DNA of 36,980 bases from contig CAJQOT010000038.1 of NCBI GenBank assembly GCA_905480015.1, forward strand, positions 1 through 36,980, in the 5' to 3' direction. The position numbers and the translations under genes are program-made. Positions 1 to 8,694 of the stretch are shown here, one piece after another; position 1 is the first letter of the stretch; each line of letters opens with the position of its first letter. The stretch is from an uncultured Rickettsiales bacterium. GTDB lineage: Bacteria > Pseudomonadota > Alphaproteobacteria > Rickettsiales > Deianiraeaceae. Below the pieces are notes generated by a model, which did no database searches, was not told the DNA's origin, and worked only from the letters and a program-made list of their open reading frames with translations.

Positions 1-327
1 TATTGTAATCTTTTTAAATGGATCAAAGGCATCCATATCTTCTTCCTTTTTTTTGCCGGTCATAAGTAGAAAAAACAATTCAAGAAGAGTCAAGTTGCCT
101 GCTAGGTTCTCAATTAAATGTCCACGGTGTGCAAGAACACCTTTATCTCCATCAATAAATGTAATTTTAGACTCACACGATGCCGTTGAAACAAAGGCGG
201 GGTCAAATGTAAAAAGTTTCAGCTCTTTTTCAAATTTAGATATATCAACACAGCTGGGCTCCTCAGTACCGTGCATAATATCAAGTTCTATCTCTTTCTT
301 GTTATATGTTACCTTTATGTTTTGCAT
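1..327 (-). CDS. gltA: Citrate synthase, N-terminal part (cut by window start)
   Basis: Citrate synthase condenses oxaloacetate and acetyl-CoA to citrate, the entry step of the TCA cycle in the cytoplasm. Reading the minus strand from an ATG at 327 gives 109 codons open to base 1. The translation begins MQNIKVTYNKKEIELDIMHG and contains TFDPAFVSTASCESKITFID followed by GDKGVLAHRGHLIENLA. This is the hallmark N-terminal block of type II (hexameric, Gram-negative) citrate synthases. An AGGAG lies at 331-335, only three bases before the ATG, which is close for a Shine-Dalgarno but supports this start. The catalytic His and Asp residues lie beyond the window. A plus-strand reading frame over the same bases is a shadow. 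The family is certain; only the first quarter or so of the protein is visible. Confidence 0.95.
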   Translation of the reverse strand, partial: MQNIKVTYNKKEIELDIMHGTEEPSCVDISKFEKELKLFTFDPAFVSTASCESKITFIDGDKGVLAHRGHLIENLAGNLTLLELFFLLMTGKKKEEDMDAFDPFKKITI

Positions 328-357
328 ATGCTCCTGTAATAATTTGATATCTATCTA

Positions 358-386
358 TAAATAAAACATTTATATAAATCAACACC
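358..386 (-). promoter_or_regulatory. Candidate gltA promoter
   Basis: On the minus strand, upstream of gltA, TTGATT is followed after 17 bases by TATAGA. It lies about 30 bases before the gltA ATG. It is a fair match to a sigma70-type promoter, but the region is AT-rich, so chance matches are expected. Confidence 0.35.
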
Positions 387-511
387 TTTCAAGAATTAAA
401 TATTAACCCTGATTCATTATGTGATATCTTAATGAAATTCTTGTCGTCAAAAAAATACTACAGATTGACACAAATGTAGATATTATGGTTGCAACTTTGG
501 ACTGTTTTGAA

Positions 512-1669
512 TTAAAACTCCTCCATTGATACGGCTACCGTAGAAAGCCTTGCAATAAAATTCAGGTATGAAGGTTCTTGTGCTTTTGTAATTTCAAGTG
601 GAGAAAATTCCGCACCTTTAGAATTGAGATTGTCCATAGAATGTTTTTCTTTGTGTATTCTATAAAAACCACCAAATGCCTTTCCAAGTGTTGTATAAAT
701 TGTACATTCAGCAGTTCCGCCACTGTGTGTAATTTCAGTTGGAACAGCCTCTTGTAATAGAAATTCTGTGTTTAAAACTTTTGATTTGTTATAAAGAATT
801 TTTTTTCGAAATGTACGATTGGGGTTTAATAAATCCTTCGGATTTGAAACTTTTTCTACACCAAGTCCGTAAGTTCCAGATTCAGATTTTAAAAAGACTG
901 CGGGCTCTTGTATAATGCTATATTCTTTGTACTTTTGTTTAATTTTTTTAAAGACATCAGATGTTGCATCTGCAAGGTTTTGTAACTCAGTTTTATTTGT
1001 AAAATCTAAGCATTGTGCGGTTGTAAATTCAGCATTTATAAACCAAGGGTCGAAGCCTGCATAATCTGCAAATTGTACCGCAAGGTCTTGATATGCTTTA
1101 AAATGCAGAGACTTTTTCCTGTTGTTCCAACCCATTGTTGGCAAAGGTAATATATTATTCATTTTAAACATCGCCTGCAATATTATGCTTGTGTGTGTTT
1201 CCGAGCTAAGGTCGTTATTTAAAATGATTAAATCTGGTTTAGGCATTTTTTGAACACCAACTTTATTATCAATAATTTCTAGTTTATGTATTTCAACATT
1301 TCCTCCATTAATTTCAGCGTCGTGTGCATCGAGTGTAAGAGTTGCAATGTTAACATCCAAACCTACTTGCGTTATAACATCAAAAAGCACCTTCACATTT
1401 TTCAAATACCCTACATTACGAGTATGATCCTCTGTGACAATCAATACTGTTTTGATATTATTTTCCCTGACATACACTTCAAGATATTTTCCAAATGCAA
1501 CTAATGATTCAACTGCAAGGTTATTAAAGCCTGCGGGAAAAATATTGTTATCAACTGGTACAGTCTTAAATGAAGATTGTCTAACATCAATAGAATTATA
1601 CAATAATTCTGAATAAGAATGCTTTTCAAGAAACTTATAGCCCTTATCTAATATGTCCGCGTTTAACAT
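512..1669 (-). CDS. gshA: Glutamate--cysteine ligase (proteobacterial ATP-grasp-like type)
   Basis: Predicted to catalyse the first step of glutathione synthesis, joining glutamate and cysteine with ATP. The 385-aa protein resembles the glutamate-cysteine ligase family first described from Acidithiobacillus ferrooxidans rather than the classical E. coli GshA. Supporting blocks are KSESGTYGLGVEKV (about residues 262-275), LNTEFLLQEAVPTE (about 299-312) and MDNLNSKGAEFSPL (about 345-358), which fit the nucleotide and substrate regions of that family. Family members are about 400 aa, so the length is close to full. It starts eight bases after the ndk stop, with no other ATG nearby, so the two genes probably share one transcript. 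No gshB is seen in the window. The family call is good; activity is inferred. Confidence 0.85.
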   Translation of the reverse strand: MLNADILDKGYKFLEKHSYSELLYNSIDVRQSSFKTVPVDNNIFPAGFNNLAVESLVAFGKYLEVYVRENNIKTVLIVTEDHTRNVGYLKNVKVLFDVITQVGLDVNIATLTLDAHDAEINGGNVEIHKLEIIDNKVGVQKMPKPDLIILNNDLSSETHTSIILQAMFKMNNILPLPTMGWNNRKKSLHFKAYQDLAVQFADYAGFDPWFINAEFTTAQCLDFTNKTELQNLADATSDVFKKIKQKYKEYSIIQEPAVFLKSESGTYGLGVEKVSNPKDLLNPNRTFRKKILYNKSKVLNTEFLLQEAVPTEITHSGGTAECTIYTTLGKAFGGFYRIHKEKHSMDNLNSKGAEFSPLEITKAQEPSYLNFIARLSTVAVSMEEF

Positions 1670-1677
1670 ATTACCAG

Positions 1678-2100
1678 TTAACCAACGATTTCCGACTCAT
1701 CAAAGAAAAAAGATATTTCTTCTTTTGCACTATCTTCGCTGTCAGAGCCATGAACAGAATTTTCACCAATTGAAAGTGCACAATCTTTACGAATTGTACC
1801 ATCTGCTGCTTCTTTTGGGTTTGTTGCACCCATAATTTCACGATTTTTTAAAACTGCATTTTCACCTTCAAGAACCTGCACAATAACTGGCCCAGATGTC
1901 ATTGTCTCAACAAGTTCAGCATAAAAAGGACGCTCTTTGTGTACCACATAAAATTGACCTGCTTTTTCACGGCTTAACTGTATGCGTTTTTGTGCAACAA
2001 TTCTTAAACCATTTTCTTCAAAGTAAGAGTTAATTTTTCCTGTAATATTACGCTTTGTTGCGTCAGGTTTAATTATTGATAGAGTCCTTGCATTAGACAT
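1678..2100 (-). CDS. ndk: Nucleoside diphosphate kinase
   Basis: Transfers the gamma phosphate of ATP to (d)NDPs through a phosphohistidine intermediate in the cytoplasm. The 140-aa length is exactly usual. The N-terminus [18 protein letters not shown] carries the conserved Lys11 that contacts ATP. The active-site segment [15 protein letters not shown] contains the phosphorylated histidine, H117. The C-terminus FFFDESEIV is typical of the family. The gene is followed at once by gshA on the same strand. The upstream side is a 402-base gap that also contains the divergent start of cyoC. A TTGCTT element about 50 bases upstream may be its -35 box. High confidence. Confidence 0.98.
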   Translation of the reverse strand: MSNARTLSIIKPDATKRNITGKINSYFEENGLRIVAQKRIQLSREKAGQFYVVHKERPFYAELVETMTSGPVIVQVLEGENAVLKNREIMGATNPKEAADGTIRKDCALSIGENSVHGSDSEDSAKEEISFFFDESEIVG

Positions 2101-2502
2101 TTTAATTTAAAATTAAGTTCAAAACAAATTAATAACAAATAAAAGTAAAAAGCAAGTATTATCCTGAATAAATGGTAATTATATACTTACACACAATATT
2201 GACTACATCTAACAAGCCTACTAGACACCATTAACGCAAAATAGATAACTCACTATTGTGCTGTAACATCAGCAATATGAGTGAATATTTGAGCATTTTA
2301 TCACATTTAGAGTTTTCATCTCATTCGTGCAAGAAAGTGTATGAATAAGGTTTTATAACGCAAGATTGTTAAAATTTGTGCCTTATGTTGCACATGTTTT
2401 TCTGATAGTAAAAATATTAGAGTCTAGATAAAATAATGAAATGAATTCTTGCTTTTTTTGAAAACCCTTATTATCGCGTAATAATATTAATTATACGGTA
2501 AT
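2101..2502. other. Divergent intergenic region between ndk and cyoC
   Basis: This 402-base gap separates the divergent starts of ndk and cyoC. I see no credible ORF in it. It holds candidate promoters for both genes: TTGCTT with a T-tract near 2145-2155 on the minus strand, and TTGCTT at 2449-2454 on the plus strand with a weak -10 (TATCGC) 17 bases on. It also holds one copy of a diverged repeat (2238-2306) whose partner lies at 9697-9763. Confidence 0.6.
2238..2306 (+). repeat. Diverged intergenic repeat, copy A
   Basis: It aligns with 9697-9763 at about 50 of 67 positions by hand. The best-kept blocks are AAAATAGAT at the left end, a central TAACAT, TGAG/GAAT pieces, and ATCACAT at the right end. 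Neither copy is coding. Function is unknown. Confidence 0.5.
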
Positions 2503-3075
2503 ATGTCGCATGAACATCAAGCCAGCCAAAATAGTGTTTTTGGTTTTTGGGTGTATATTATGAGTGACTGCATTTTGTTTTCTGCTTTATTTGCAACATA
2601 TATTGTGTTGAAAGATAGCACTGCGGGAGGTGTTGCGTTAAATGGTTTGTTCTCAATGCCATATGTTTTGGTAGAAACAATGCTTCTTTTATGCAGTAGC
2701 TTTACTTTTGGGCTTGGTTTGCTTTTTGCAAGAGACAACAACAAATGTTGGATGTTTAAAATGCTTCTGTCAACCTTTGTTCTTGGTGTTGCATTTTTAT
2801 GTATGGAGGTTTATGAGTTCTCACATTTACTTCATGAAGGTCATAGCTTTAAAACGAATGCGGCACTTTCTGCATTTTTTACACTTGTTGGAACACATGG
2901 TTTGCATGTATTTTGTGGACTTATGTGGATGATTCTCGTTACGGTTCATTTGGCAAAAAATGGTTTAACAGGTAAAACAACTGCTAAACTTTATTGCCTT
3001 GGTCTTTTTTGGCACTTTCTTGATGTCATTTGGGTTTGTGTATTTACTATTGTTTATTTGATGAACGCTATATGA
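2503..3075 (+). CDS. cyoC: Cytochrome o ubiquinol oxidase subunit III
   Basis: Subunit III of the heme-copper cytochrome bo3 quinol oxidase in the inner membrane. The complex oxidises ubiquinol, reduces oxygen and pumps protons; this subunit carries no redox centre. The 190-aa protein begins MSHEHQASQNSVFGFWVYIM, matching the family's opening, and has five hydrophobic helices. Other family features are SDCILFSALFATYIV, the helix-helix-glutamate region CMEVYEFSHLLHEGH, and the C-terminal WHFLDVIWVCVFTIVYL. Its stop overlaps the cyoD start (ATGA), showing translational coupling. cyoA and cyoB, which normally precede it, are absent here. The gene instead follows a 400-base gap and probably has its own promoter. 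Confidence 0.95.
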   Translation: MSHEHQASQNSVFGFWVYIMSDCILFSALFATYIVLKDSTAGGVALNGLFSMPYVLVETMLLLCSSFTFGLGLLFARDNNKCWMFKMLLSTFVLGVAFLCMEVYEFSHLLHEGHSFKTNAALSAFFTLVGTHGLHVFCGLMWMILVTVHLAKNGLTGKTTAKLYCLGLFWHFLDVIWVCVFTIVYLMNAI

Positions 3076-3374
3076 TTGATTCTCGTATTACTTATAAATC
3101 TTATTTTGTTGGCTTGGCAATTTCTATTGCTCTAACATTATCCTCTTATTTTACTATAATTCTAAAGCCATTTTCTGTGAAAGGGTTGTATTCTGTGCTT
3201 GCGGTTCTGGCTGTTGTGCAAATACTGGTGCAAATTTTTTACTTTCTACATATTGGGCACGAAGAAAAGCCTCGCTGGAATCTTATTTCTCTAGTCTTTG
3301 CATTGTTAATAATTTTCATTGTGGTGGCAGGGTCGCTTTGGGTAATGTATAACCTCAATACTAATATGATGTAA
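3072..3374 (+). CDS. cyoD: Cytochrome o ubiquinol oxidase subunit IV
   Basis: Small membrane subunit of the bo3 oxidase, thought to assist assembly of subunit I. I chose the ATG at 3072, which overlaps the cyoC stop as ATGA, giving a 100-aa protein that begins MIDSRITYKSYFVGLAIS. A longer frame open from 3030 would run inside cyoC and add 14 non-conserved residues. The protein has three hydrophobic helices and the family's VQIFYFLHIGHEEKPRWN segment. It is followed one base later by cyoE, so cyoC, cyoD and cyoE form one operon. Confidence 0.93.
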   Translation: MIDSRITYKSYFVGLAISIALTLSSYFTIILKPFSVKGLYSVLAVLAVVQILVQIFYFLHIGHEEKPRWNLISLVFALLIIFIVVAGSLWVMYNLNTNMM

Positions 3375-3375
3375 A

Positions 3376-4263
3376 ATGGGTAATATGTCACCCGTAGATA
3401 GTATTAACCCTTTCGTGAAATACCTGTCTTTAATGAAGTTTGGGATCATTTTTGGTAATATCTTTCCTTTAATTGCTGGCTTTGTATTGGCTGGTGGTAG
3501 CTCTGTTTTGCTATTATTGCAAGTGGCGTTATTTACCTCTCTTGTTATTTCTTGTGGGTGTGTTTTAAATAATTGTTATGATGCTGACATTGACCGTCTA
3601 ATGCAGCGCACAAAAAGTAGAGTACTAGCATGCGGTAAAGTATCATTATGTGGGGCATTAGTGTTTGGCTTTACACTTGGAGCCTGTGCATTGGTGTTTG
3701 GTTTGGCGTTTGTCAATGTGCAGGCAATGATGATTGCGTTTTTTGGTTTATTTTGTTATGTAATTTTGTATACCATTGTTGCAAAAAGAAATAGCATTTT
3801 TGGTGTGCATGTTGGCTCTGTGGCGGGTGCGGTTCCACCATTGGTAGGGTACGCCAGTGTAAACGCAGTAGTTGATACACCGGCAATTATACTGTTTTTA
3901 ATGTTAATAGCATGGCAGGTGCCTCATTCTTTTGCAATTGAGATATTTCGCTTTGATGACTACAAAAACGCAAAAATTCCAACAGTCCCCAACCGTAAAG
4001 GTTTAAAATGGACAAAAATTAGCATGGTGGTTTATACTTCGCTGTTTGCGTTGTGCAATGTATTTTTGTTTGTTTTTACCAACCCTATACATTGGGCGTT
4101 TGGTACAATTTTAACTTTATGGTGGATTTACGAGGCATTTAAAGGGTTTTATACCGCAAACGAAATACCTTTAAATTTTGAATGGGCAAGAAAAGTCTTC
4201 TTTCTTTCAATTATTAATATTATGGGAATTTCGCTTTCTATTGCCTTTGGGATTGTTTTTTAA
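3376..4263 (+). CDS. cyoE: Protoheme IX farnesyltransferase (heme O synthase)
   Basis: Membrane prenyltransferase that converts heme B to heme O, the cofactor of the bo3 oxidase encoded just upstream. The 295-aa protein is polytopic. It carries the prenyltransferase Asp-rich motif NNCYDADIDRLMQRTKSRVL (about residues 66-85) and the second conserved loop AWQVPHSFAIEIFRFDDYKN (about 178-197). It lies one base after the cyoD stop. A second ATG nine bases downstream (M4) is an equally plausible start. The pairing with cyoCD implies that heme O is used by this oxidase. The same enzyme would serve as CtaB if a heme A oxidase were also present. Confidence 0.93.
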   Translation: MGNMSPVDSINPFVKYLSLMKFGIIFGNIFPLIAGFVLAGGSSVLLLLQVALFTSLVISCGCVLNNCYDADIDRLMQRTKSRVLACGKVSLCGALVFGFTLGACALVFGLAFVNVQAMMIAFFGLFCYVILYTIVAKRNSIFGVHVGSVAGAVPPLVGYASVNAVVDTPAIILFLMLIAWQVPHSFAIEIFRFDDYKNAKIPTVPNRKGLKWTKISMVVYTSLFALCNVFLFVFTNPIHWAFGTILTLWWIYEAFKGFYTANEIPLNFEWARKVFFLSIINIMGISLSIAFGIVF

Positions 4264-4265
4264 TC

Positions 4266-4296
4266 TTGACAATTAATTTTTTTGTCAACATATGCA
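4266..4296 (+). promoter_or_regulatory. Candidate fusA promoter with inverted repeat
   Basis: A consensus TTGACA at 4266-4271 lies 62 bases before the fusA ATG. Possible -10 boxes are CATATG at 4289 (17-base spacer) or TATGCA at 4291 (19-base spacer). TTGACA also pairs with TGTCAA at 4283-4288, so the same bases could form a 6-bp hairpin after cyoE. It has no following T-run, so a promoter is the better reading. Confidence 0.5.
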
Positions 4297-4333
4297 CGCA
4301 TTACATTAATTGATAATTTTTACTGCATATATT

Positions 4334-6433
4334 ATGTCTTTTGACAAAACCTCTTTCACAATTGAACAATACCGTAACATAGGGATTATGGCACATATCG
4401 ATGCTGGAAAAACAACAACAACAGAGAGAATTCTTTTTTATACGGGTCGTTCTCATAAAATTGGTGAGGTTCATGATGGTGCAGCAACAATGGATTGGAT
4501 GGCACAAGAGCAAGAGCGTGGAATTACAATTACATCAGCAGCGACAACATGCGCGTGGAAAGATTGCTTGATTAATATTATTGATACTCCGGGGCATGTG
4601 GATTTCACCATTGAAGTTGAGCGTTCACTGCGTGTATTAGATGGTGCGGTAACAGTGTTTGATGGCGTTGCAGGTGTTGAGCCTCAATCTGAAACTGTGT
4701 GGAGACAGGCAGACAAATATCAAGTGCCAAGAATATGCTTCGTTAATAAAATGGATAGAACTGGTGCAGATTTCTACCGTTGTGTGCAAATGATTGTTGA
4801 CCGCTTGGGTGCAACGCCAATTGTTATGCAACTTCCTGTTGGAACTGGTGAGGAATTTGAAGGCATTATTGATTTAATAAAAATGCAATATATTGTTTGG
4901 GAAGGTGAACAACTTGGTGCTGACTTTAAATATGTTGATATTCCCGATCACATGAAAGAAAAGGCGGATGATTATCGTCAAAAATTGATTGAAACGGCGG
5001 TAGAAGTTGATGATGAAATAATGGAGAAGTACCTTGGCGGAGAAGATGTCACAGAAGATGAGATTAATAAGTGTATTCGAAAGGGAACAATTGCGTTTCA
5101 GTTTGTTCCAGTTCTTTGTGGTTCGGCATTTAAAAACAAAGGTGTGCAACCTTTACTTGATGCAGTAAATCTATATCTTCCATCGCCTGTTGATATTGAC
5201 GCAGTTGAAGGAACTGATCCAAAAACAGACGAACCTATATCTAGAAAAAAGAGTGTAAAAGAGCCTTTGTCTTTGTTGGCATTTAAAGTAGCAAACGATC
5301 CGTTTGTTGGAACTATTACATTTGTGCGTGTTTATTCTGGAAAGCTTGAGCCAGGAACGGCATTATTAAACCCAATAAAAAGTAAGAAAGAGAGAATTGG
5401 TAGAATGCTTATTATGCATGCAAATAATAGAGAGGATGTCAAGTATGCTGTTGCAGGTGATATTGTTGCAATTGCAGGTTTGAAATACACCACAACAGGG
5501 GAAACATTATGCGACCCCGACAAGCCAATCATTCTTGAAACAATGGACTTTCCAGATCCAGTTATTGAAGTTGCAGTTGAGCCTAAATCAGTTGCAGATC
5601 AAGACAAGATGTCTCTTGCTATATCAAAGCTTGTTGCAGAAGATCCTTCATTACGTGTTGAGTCAAATGAAGAGTCTAGTCAAACAATTTTAAAGGGTAT
5701 GGGCGAACTACACCTTGAAATTATTATTGACCGTATGAAGCGTGAATTTGGCGTTGAGGCAACGATTGGTGCCCCACAGGTTGCATATCGTGAAACAATT
5801 GGTGCTCCTGTAAAAATTGATCATCTTCATAAAAAACAAACTGGTGGCTCTGGGCAATTTGCAAGAGTTGTTATTGAATTTGAACCTGGTGAACCTGGCT
5901 CAGGATTTATTTTTGAAGATAAAATCTTTGGTGGATCAATTCCAAAAGAATATATTCCTGGTGTGCAAAAAGGTTTAGAGCAGGCTATGAAAAATGGTCT
6001 CGTTGCGGGAAATCTTGTAATTGATTTTAAAGCAAGACTTATTGATGGTGCTTACCACGATGTAGATTCATCAGTTCTTGCTTTTGAAATTGCAACAAGA
6101 ACGGCATTTCGTCAACTTGCACATAAGGCAAAACCAAAAATTCTTGAACCAATTATGAAGGTTGAAATTATTACACCTGAAGAATATATGGGTGATATTA
6201 TTGGTGATGTAAATTCTCGTCGTGGACAAATTGCTAACATGGAGGACCGTGCTAATGCTAAAATTATTACGGCATCAGTGCCTCTTGCTTCAATGTTTGG
6301 GTATGTTAACACTTTAAGATCAATGTCTCAAGGTCGTGCACAATATTCAATGGTATTTGAAAAATATGTTGCAGTACCAGATAATATTATGAAAGAACTT
6401 GCAAAAGACTTTACCTTTGCAGACGAAGATTAA
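4334..6433 (+). CDS. fusA: Elongation factor G
   Basis: Ribosomal translocase GTPase. I start it at the ATG at 4334 ([20 protein letters not shown]) because this matches the family N-terminus. An upstream in-frame ATG at 4310 adds eight unconserved residues. The protein is 699 aa, a normal length. The G1 loop AHIDAGKTT is at residues 20-28, G3 DTPGH at 84-88 and G4 NKMD at 138-141. The switch region [15 protein letters not shown] and the C-terminal domains, including [12 protein letters not shown], are intact. In most bacteria fusA sits in rpsL-rpsG-fusA-tuf. Here it stands alone between cyoE and a heme gene, with its own promoter and terminator. Confidence 0.98.
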   Translation: MSFDKTSFTIEQYRNIGIMAHIDAGKTTTTERILFYTGRSHKIGEVHDGAATMDWMAQEQERGITITSAATTCAWKDCLINIIDTPGHVDFTIEVERSLRVLDGAVTVFDGVAGVEPQSETVWRQADKYQVPRICFVNKMDRTGADFYRCVQMIVDRLGATPIVMQLPVGTGEEFEGIIDLIKMQYIVWEGEQLGADFKYVDIPDHMKEKADDYRQKLIETAVEVDDEIMEKYLGGEDVTEDEINKCIRKGTIAFQFVPVLCGSAFKNKGVQPLLDAVNLYLPSPVDIDAVEGTDPKTDEPISRKKSVKEPLSLLAFKVANDPFVGTITFVRVYSGKLEPGTALLNPIKSKKERIGRMLIMHANNREDVKYAVAGDIVAIAGLKYTTTGETLCDPDKPIILETMDFPDPVIEVAVEPKSVADQDKMSLAISKLVAEDPSLRVESNEESSQTILKGMGELHLEIIIDRMKREFGVEATIGAPQVAYRETIGAPVKIDHLHKKQTGGSGQFARVVIEFEPGEPGSGFIFEDKIFGGSIPKEYIPGVQKGLEQAMKNGLVAGNLVIDFKARLIDGAYHDVDSSVLAFEIATRTAFRQLAHKAKPKILEPIMKVEIITPEEYMGDIIGDVNSRRGQIANMEDRANAKIITASVPLASMFGYVNTLRSMSQGRAQYSMVFEKYVAVPDNIMKELAKDFTFADED

Positions 6434-6466
6434 TATTTTTGTGTTTGTTTTTAGTGGTCTGTGAAA

Positions 6467-6541
6467 TTTTGTAAAATATTGAAATACTTTACAAAACTTG
6501 GTTATAAAAACCCTATGAAAGGGTATTTATCTATTTTTTTT
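6467..6541 (+). terminator. fusA terminator region: two hairpins plus T-run
   Basis: The first hairpin has 9-bp arms TTTTGTAAA (6467-6475) and TTTACAAAA (6488-6496). The second has 11-nt arms at 6504-6514 and 6520-6530 (ATAAAAACCCT / AGGGTATTTAT, one A-A mismatch) with a 5-nt loop, followed by CTATTTTTTTT. The second is a good intrinsic terminator. It ends only a few bases before the hemC ATG, so it could also act as an attenuator in a hemC leader. Confidence 0.7.
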
Positions 6542-6543
6542 CT

Positions 6544-8028
6544 ATGTCTCGATTAATTGTCGCAGGAAGAGAGTCGAAGCTTTCTGAGGTGCAAATAGGG
6601 CAATTTGTCGCTCACCTTGCAAACAATGGTATTGTAACGGAATCAAAGTATGTGAAGACCTTTGGAGATATACACACAAATGTGCCAATTAATCAACTTC
6701 CTATAACCAACCCATTTACAAAGGAAATTCATCAAGAAATCCTTAAAGGCGATGTTGATTTAGGCATATCTTCGTTAAAAGATGTTGAAATTTCTGAAAC
6801 TGATGGCGTTCAAACAATTTATTTTTCTGAAAGAAAAAACCCAAGAGACATTTTGTTATTAAGTCAAAAAGCGGTAGATAAAATTTTAAAAGGAGGTCAA
6901 GAAATCTTGATTGGAACATCTTCAAAAAGAAGGCAGTTTTTATTTAAGAAAATTGCGGAAAAAATTCTTCCAAATCGCACGCTATTTAACTTTAAAAACA
7001 TACGAGGAAACATCACAACTCGTATTGCATTTGTAAAAAATGATGAAGTGGATGGTGTTATTATTGCGATGGCTGGTGTTTTAAGGCTTGCAGAAAGTGT
7101 ACAATTTACAGAGGAAATTAAACGATTAATGAGCAATACACTCTCTATTGTGTTGCCAATTACTCATTTTCCAACTCCACCCGGTCAAGGTGTTATTGTT
7201 GCACAATGTAAAAACGGTGATAAATATTTAGATGTGCAAAAACTCTCAAATAGCTATTCTGAAAGAATTGCAAATCTTGAAAAGGAGGAATTTCTCAAGT
7301 ATGGAAAGGGTTGTAAAGAAGGATATGGAGTTACACATCTTGTATACAAGGGGTGTGAATGTACTTTTATCAAGGGAGTTACATCGGCGGAAAAAGAAAT
7401 AAATATTTATAAAAATTTTCAAAAGCCTGAATTTACTAAAATGTTTGATGGAAGAAAATTGCGTCCGTTAATGCAATACACACCAATTCAAGTGGATATT
7501 CCGTCTGGAGTAAAAAAGTTTATTGTGGCGAGTATAAATGCAGTAAATTCACATAGTATTGTTGAATGTCTTCAAAGTGCGGATGAAGTTTGGGCACTTG
7601 GTTTAATGACGCAGAAGAAACTCATTGAAATGGGTATTTTATGTAATGGAAATTTAGAAGCCTTAGGCATTGATGCCTTTGACGATATTTATTTTACATC
7701 GAATTTAAAACTTTTAAATAAAGAGGAATATTGCGTTTTAACTTATGAAGGTGCAAAAGTCCATAAAGGGTATCAATCTGTTGCAAGCTATGAAATAAAG
7801 GTAAATTTTCAGCATCAAAAATTTCACATACTAACACAGGACCTTTCTTTATGCGATGCAGTATTTTGGTCTAGTGTGTTTTCTTATGAACAATTTAAAG
7901 ATTTTTTTGTTGGAAATACACACATATGTTTACTTGGAGAAACCTATTGTCATATTAAAAACGACGATATTGCCCCGTATGGAATATTTAACTTCGATGT
8001 ATTAGATACAATAATTGGTAAAGTATAG
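6544..8028 (+). CDS. hemC: Hydroxymethylbilane synthase with C-terminal uroporphyrinogen-III synthase-like part
   Basis: The first ~310 residues of this 494-aa protein are porphobilinogen deaminase, which builds hydroxymethylbilane from four porphobilinogens. Visible signatures are AGRESKLSEVQIGQF at the start, SLKD with the catalytic Asp80, SERKNPRDILL, IGTSSKRRQFL (123-133), NIRGNITTR (152-160), and KGCKEG, where Cys257 should hold the dipyrromethane cofactor. Deaminases are about 310 aa. The remaining ~175 residues begin near VKKFIVASINAVNSH and contain VWALGLMTQKKLIEMGI, which resemble uroporphyrinogen-III synthase (HemD). That part is shorter than a normal HemD (~240 aa) and very divergent. 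A fused HemC-HemD is the best reading; the HemD half is an inference. Confidence 0.85.
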   Translation: MSRLIVAGRESKLSEVQIGQFVAHLANNGIVTESKYVKTFGDIHTNVPINQLPITNPFTKEIHQEILKGDVDLGISSLKDVEISETDGVQTIYFSERKNPRDILLLSQKAVDKILKGGQEILIGTSSKRRQFLFKKIAEKILPNRTLFNFKNIRGNITTRIAFVKNDEVDGVIIAMAGVLRLAESVQFTEEIKRLMSNTLSIVLPITHFPTPPGQGVIVAQCKNGDKYLDVQKLSNSYSERIANLEKEEFLKYGKGCKEGYGVTHLVYKGCECTFIKGVTSAEKEINIYKNFQKPEFTKMFDGRKLRPLMQYTPIQVDIPSGVKKFIVASINAVNSHSIVECLQSADEVWALGLMTQKKLIEMGILCNGNLEALGIDAFDDIYFTSNLKLLNKEEYCVLTYEGAKVHKGYQSVASYEIKVNFQHQKFHILTQDLSLCDAVFWSSVFSYEQFKDFFVGNTHICLLGETYCHIKNDDIAPYGIFNFDVLDTIIGKV

Positions 8029-8102
8029 AGTTGATAAAATTTAACCTTGAATTTTAATTTTTTATTTTGTGTGGTAATAATTGATTTATCATTGTAGTAG
8101 GA

Positions 8103-8654
8103 ATGAAGACGTTTGTGTTTACACAGGAAAATATTCAATTGGCAAAAGACGCATTGGAAAAATATCCAAAAGAAAGGGGTAAGTCGGCAGTTATGGAGTT
8201 ACTCTGGATTGCACAACGACAAAACCAAAACTGGATACCTGAAGCGGCAATTGTGTATATTGCAGATTTTTTAGAAATTCCCAATGTAAGAGTATTTGAA
8301 ATTGCAACATTTTATTCAATGTACAACCTAAAGCCTGTTGGAAAATATTTTCTACAAGTTTGTGGAACAACGCCATGTATGTTAATGGGTGCAGAAGATA
8401 TTATGAGTACAATTCAGAAGGAATTAAAAATTCAAAATGGTGAAATTACAGAAGATAAATTGTTTTCCCTTCTTGAAGTAGAGTGCCTTGGTGCATGTTC
8501 TAATGGACCTATGATTCAAATTAATGATGACTACTATGAAGACCTCACTCCTGAAGTTATGAAGGAAATTATTGCAAATCTAAAGGCAGGGAATACAATA
8601 AAAATTGGCTCTCAAAAAGGTAGGAAGTCTGCAGAAACAAAAGAATTGTTATAA
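8103..8654 (+). CDS. nuoE: NADH-quinone oxidoreductase subunit E (24 kDa, 2Fe-2S)
   Basis: Peripheral-arm subunit of respiratory complex I that holds the N1a [2Fe-2S] cluster next to the flavin subunit NuoF. The 183-aa protein has the thioredoxin-like fold signature with the four cluster ligands Cys87 and Cys92 (CGTTPC), then Cys128 and Cys132 (CLGAC). The N-terminal helical region reads KSAVMELLWIAQRQNQNWIP. Family block FEIATFYSMYNLKPVGKY is at about 65-82. It is isolated from all other nuo genes in this window, lying between hemC and the dihydrouridine synthase on the same strand. A 74-base gap precedes it. Confidence 0.96.
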   Translation: MKTFVFTQENIQLAKDALEKYPKERGKSAVMELLWIAQRQNQNWIPEAAIVYIADFLEIPNVRVFEIATFYSMYNLKPVGKYFLQVCGTTPCMLMGAEDIMSTIQKELKIQNGEITEDKLFSLLEVECLGACSNGPMIQINDDYYEDLTPEVMKEIIANLKAGNTIKIGSQKGRKSAETKELL

Positions 8655-8694
8655 CGGCATATTATTTCATTGAAAATCTTCCAAAAACAACATT

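Noticed and set aside
53-364. 103-codon plus-strand frame at the window start
   Set aside because: The opposite strand encodes an unmistakable citrate synthase N-terminus over the same bases, so this is a shadow.
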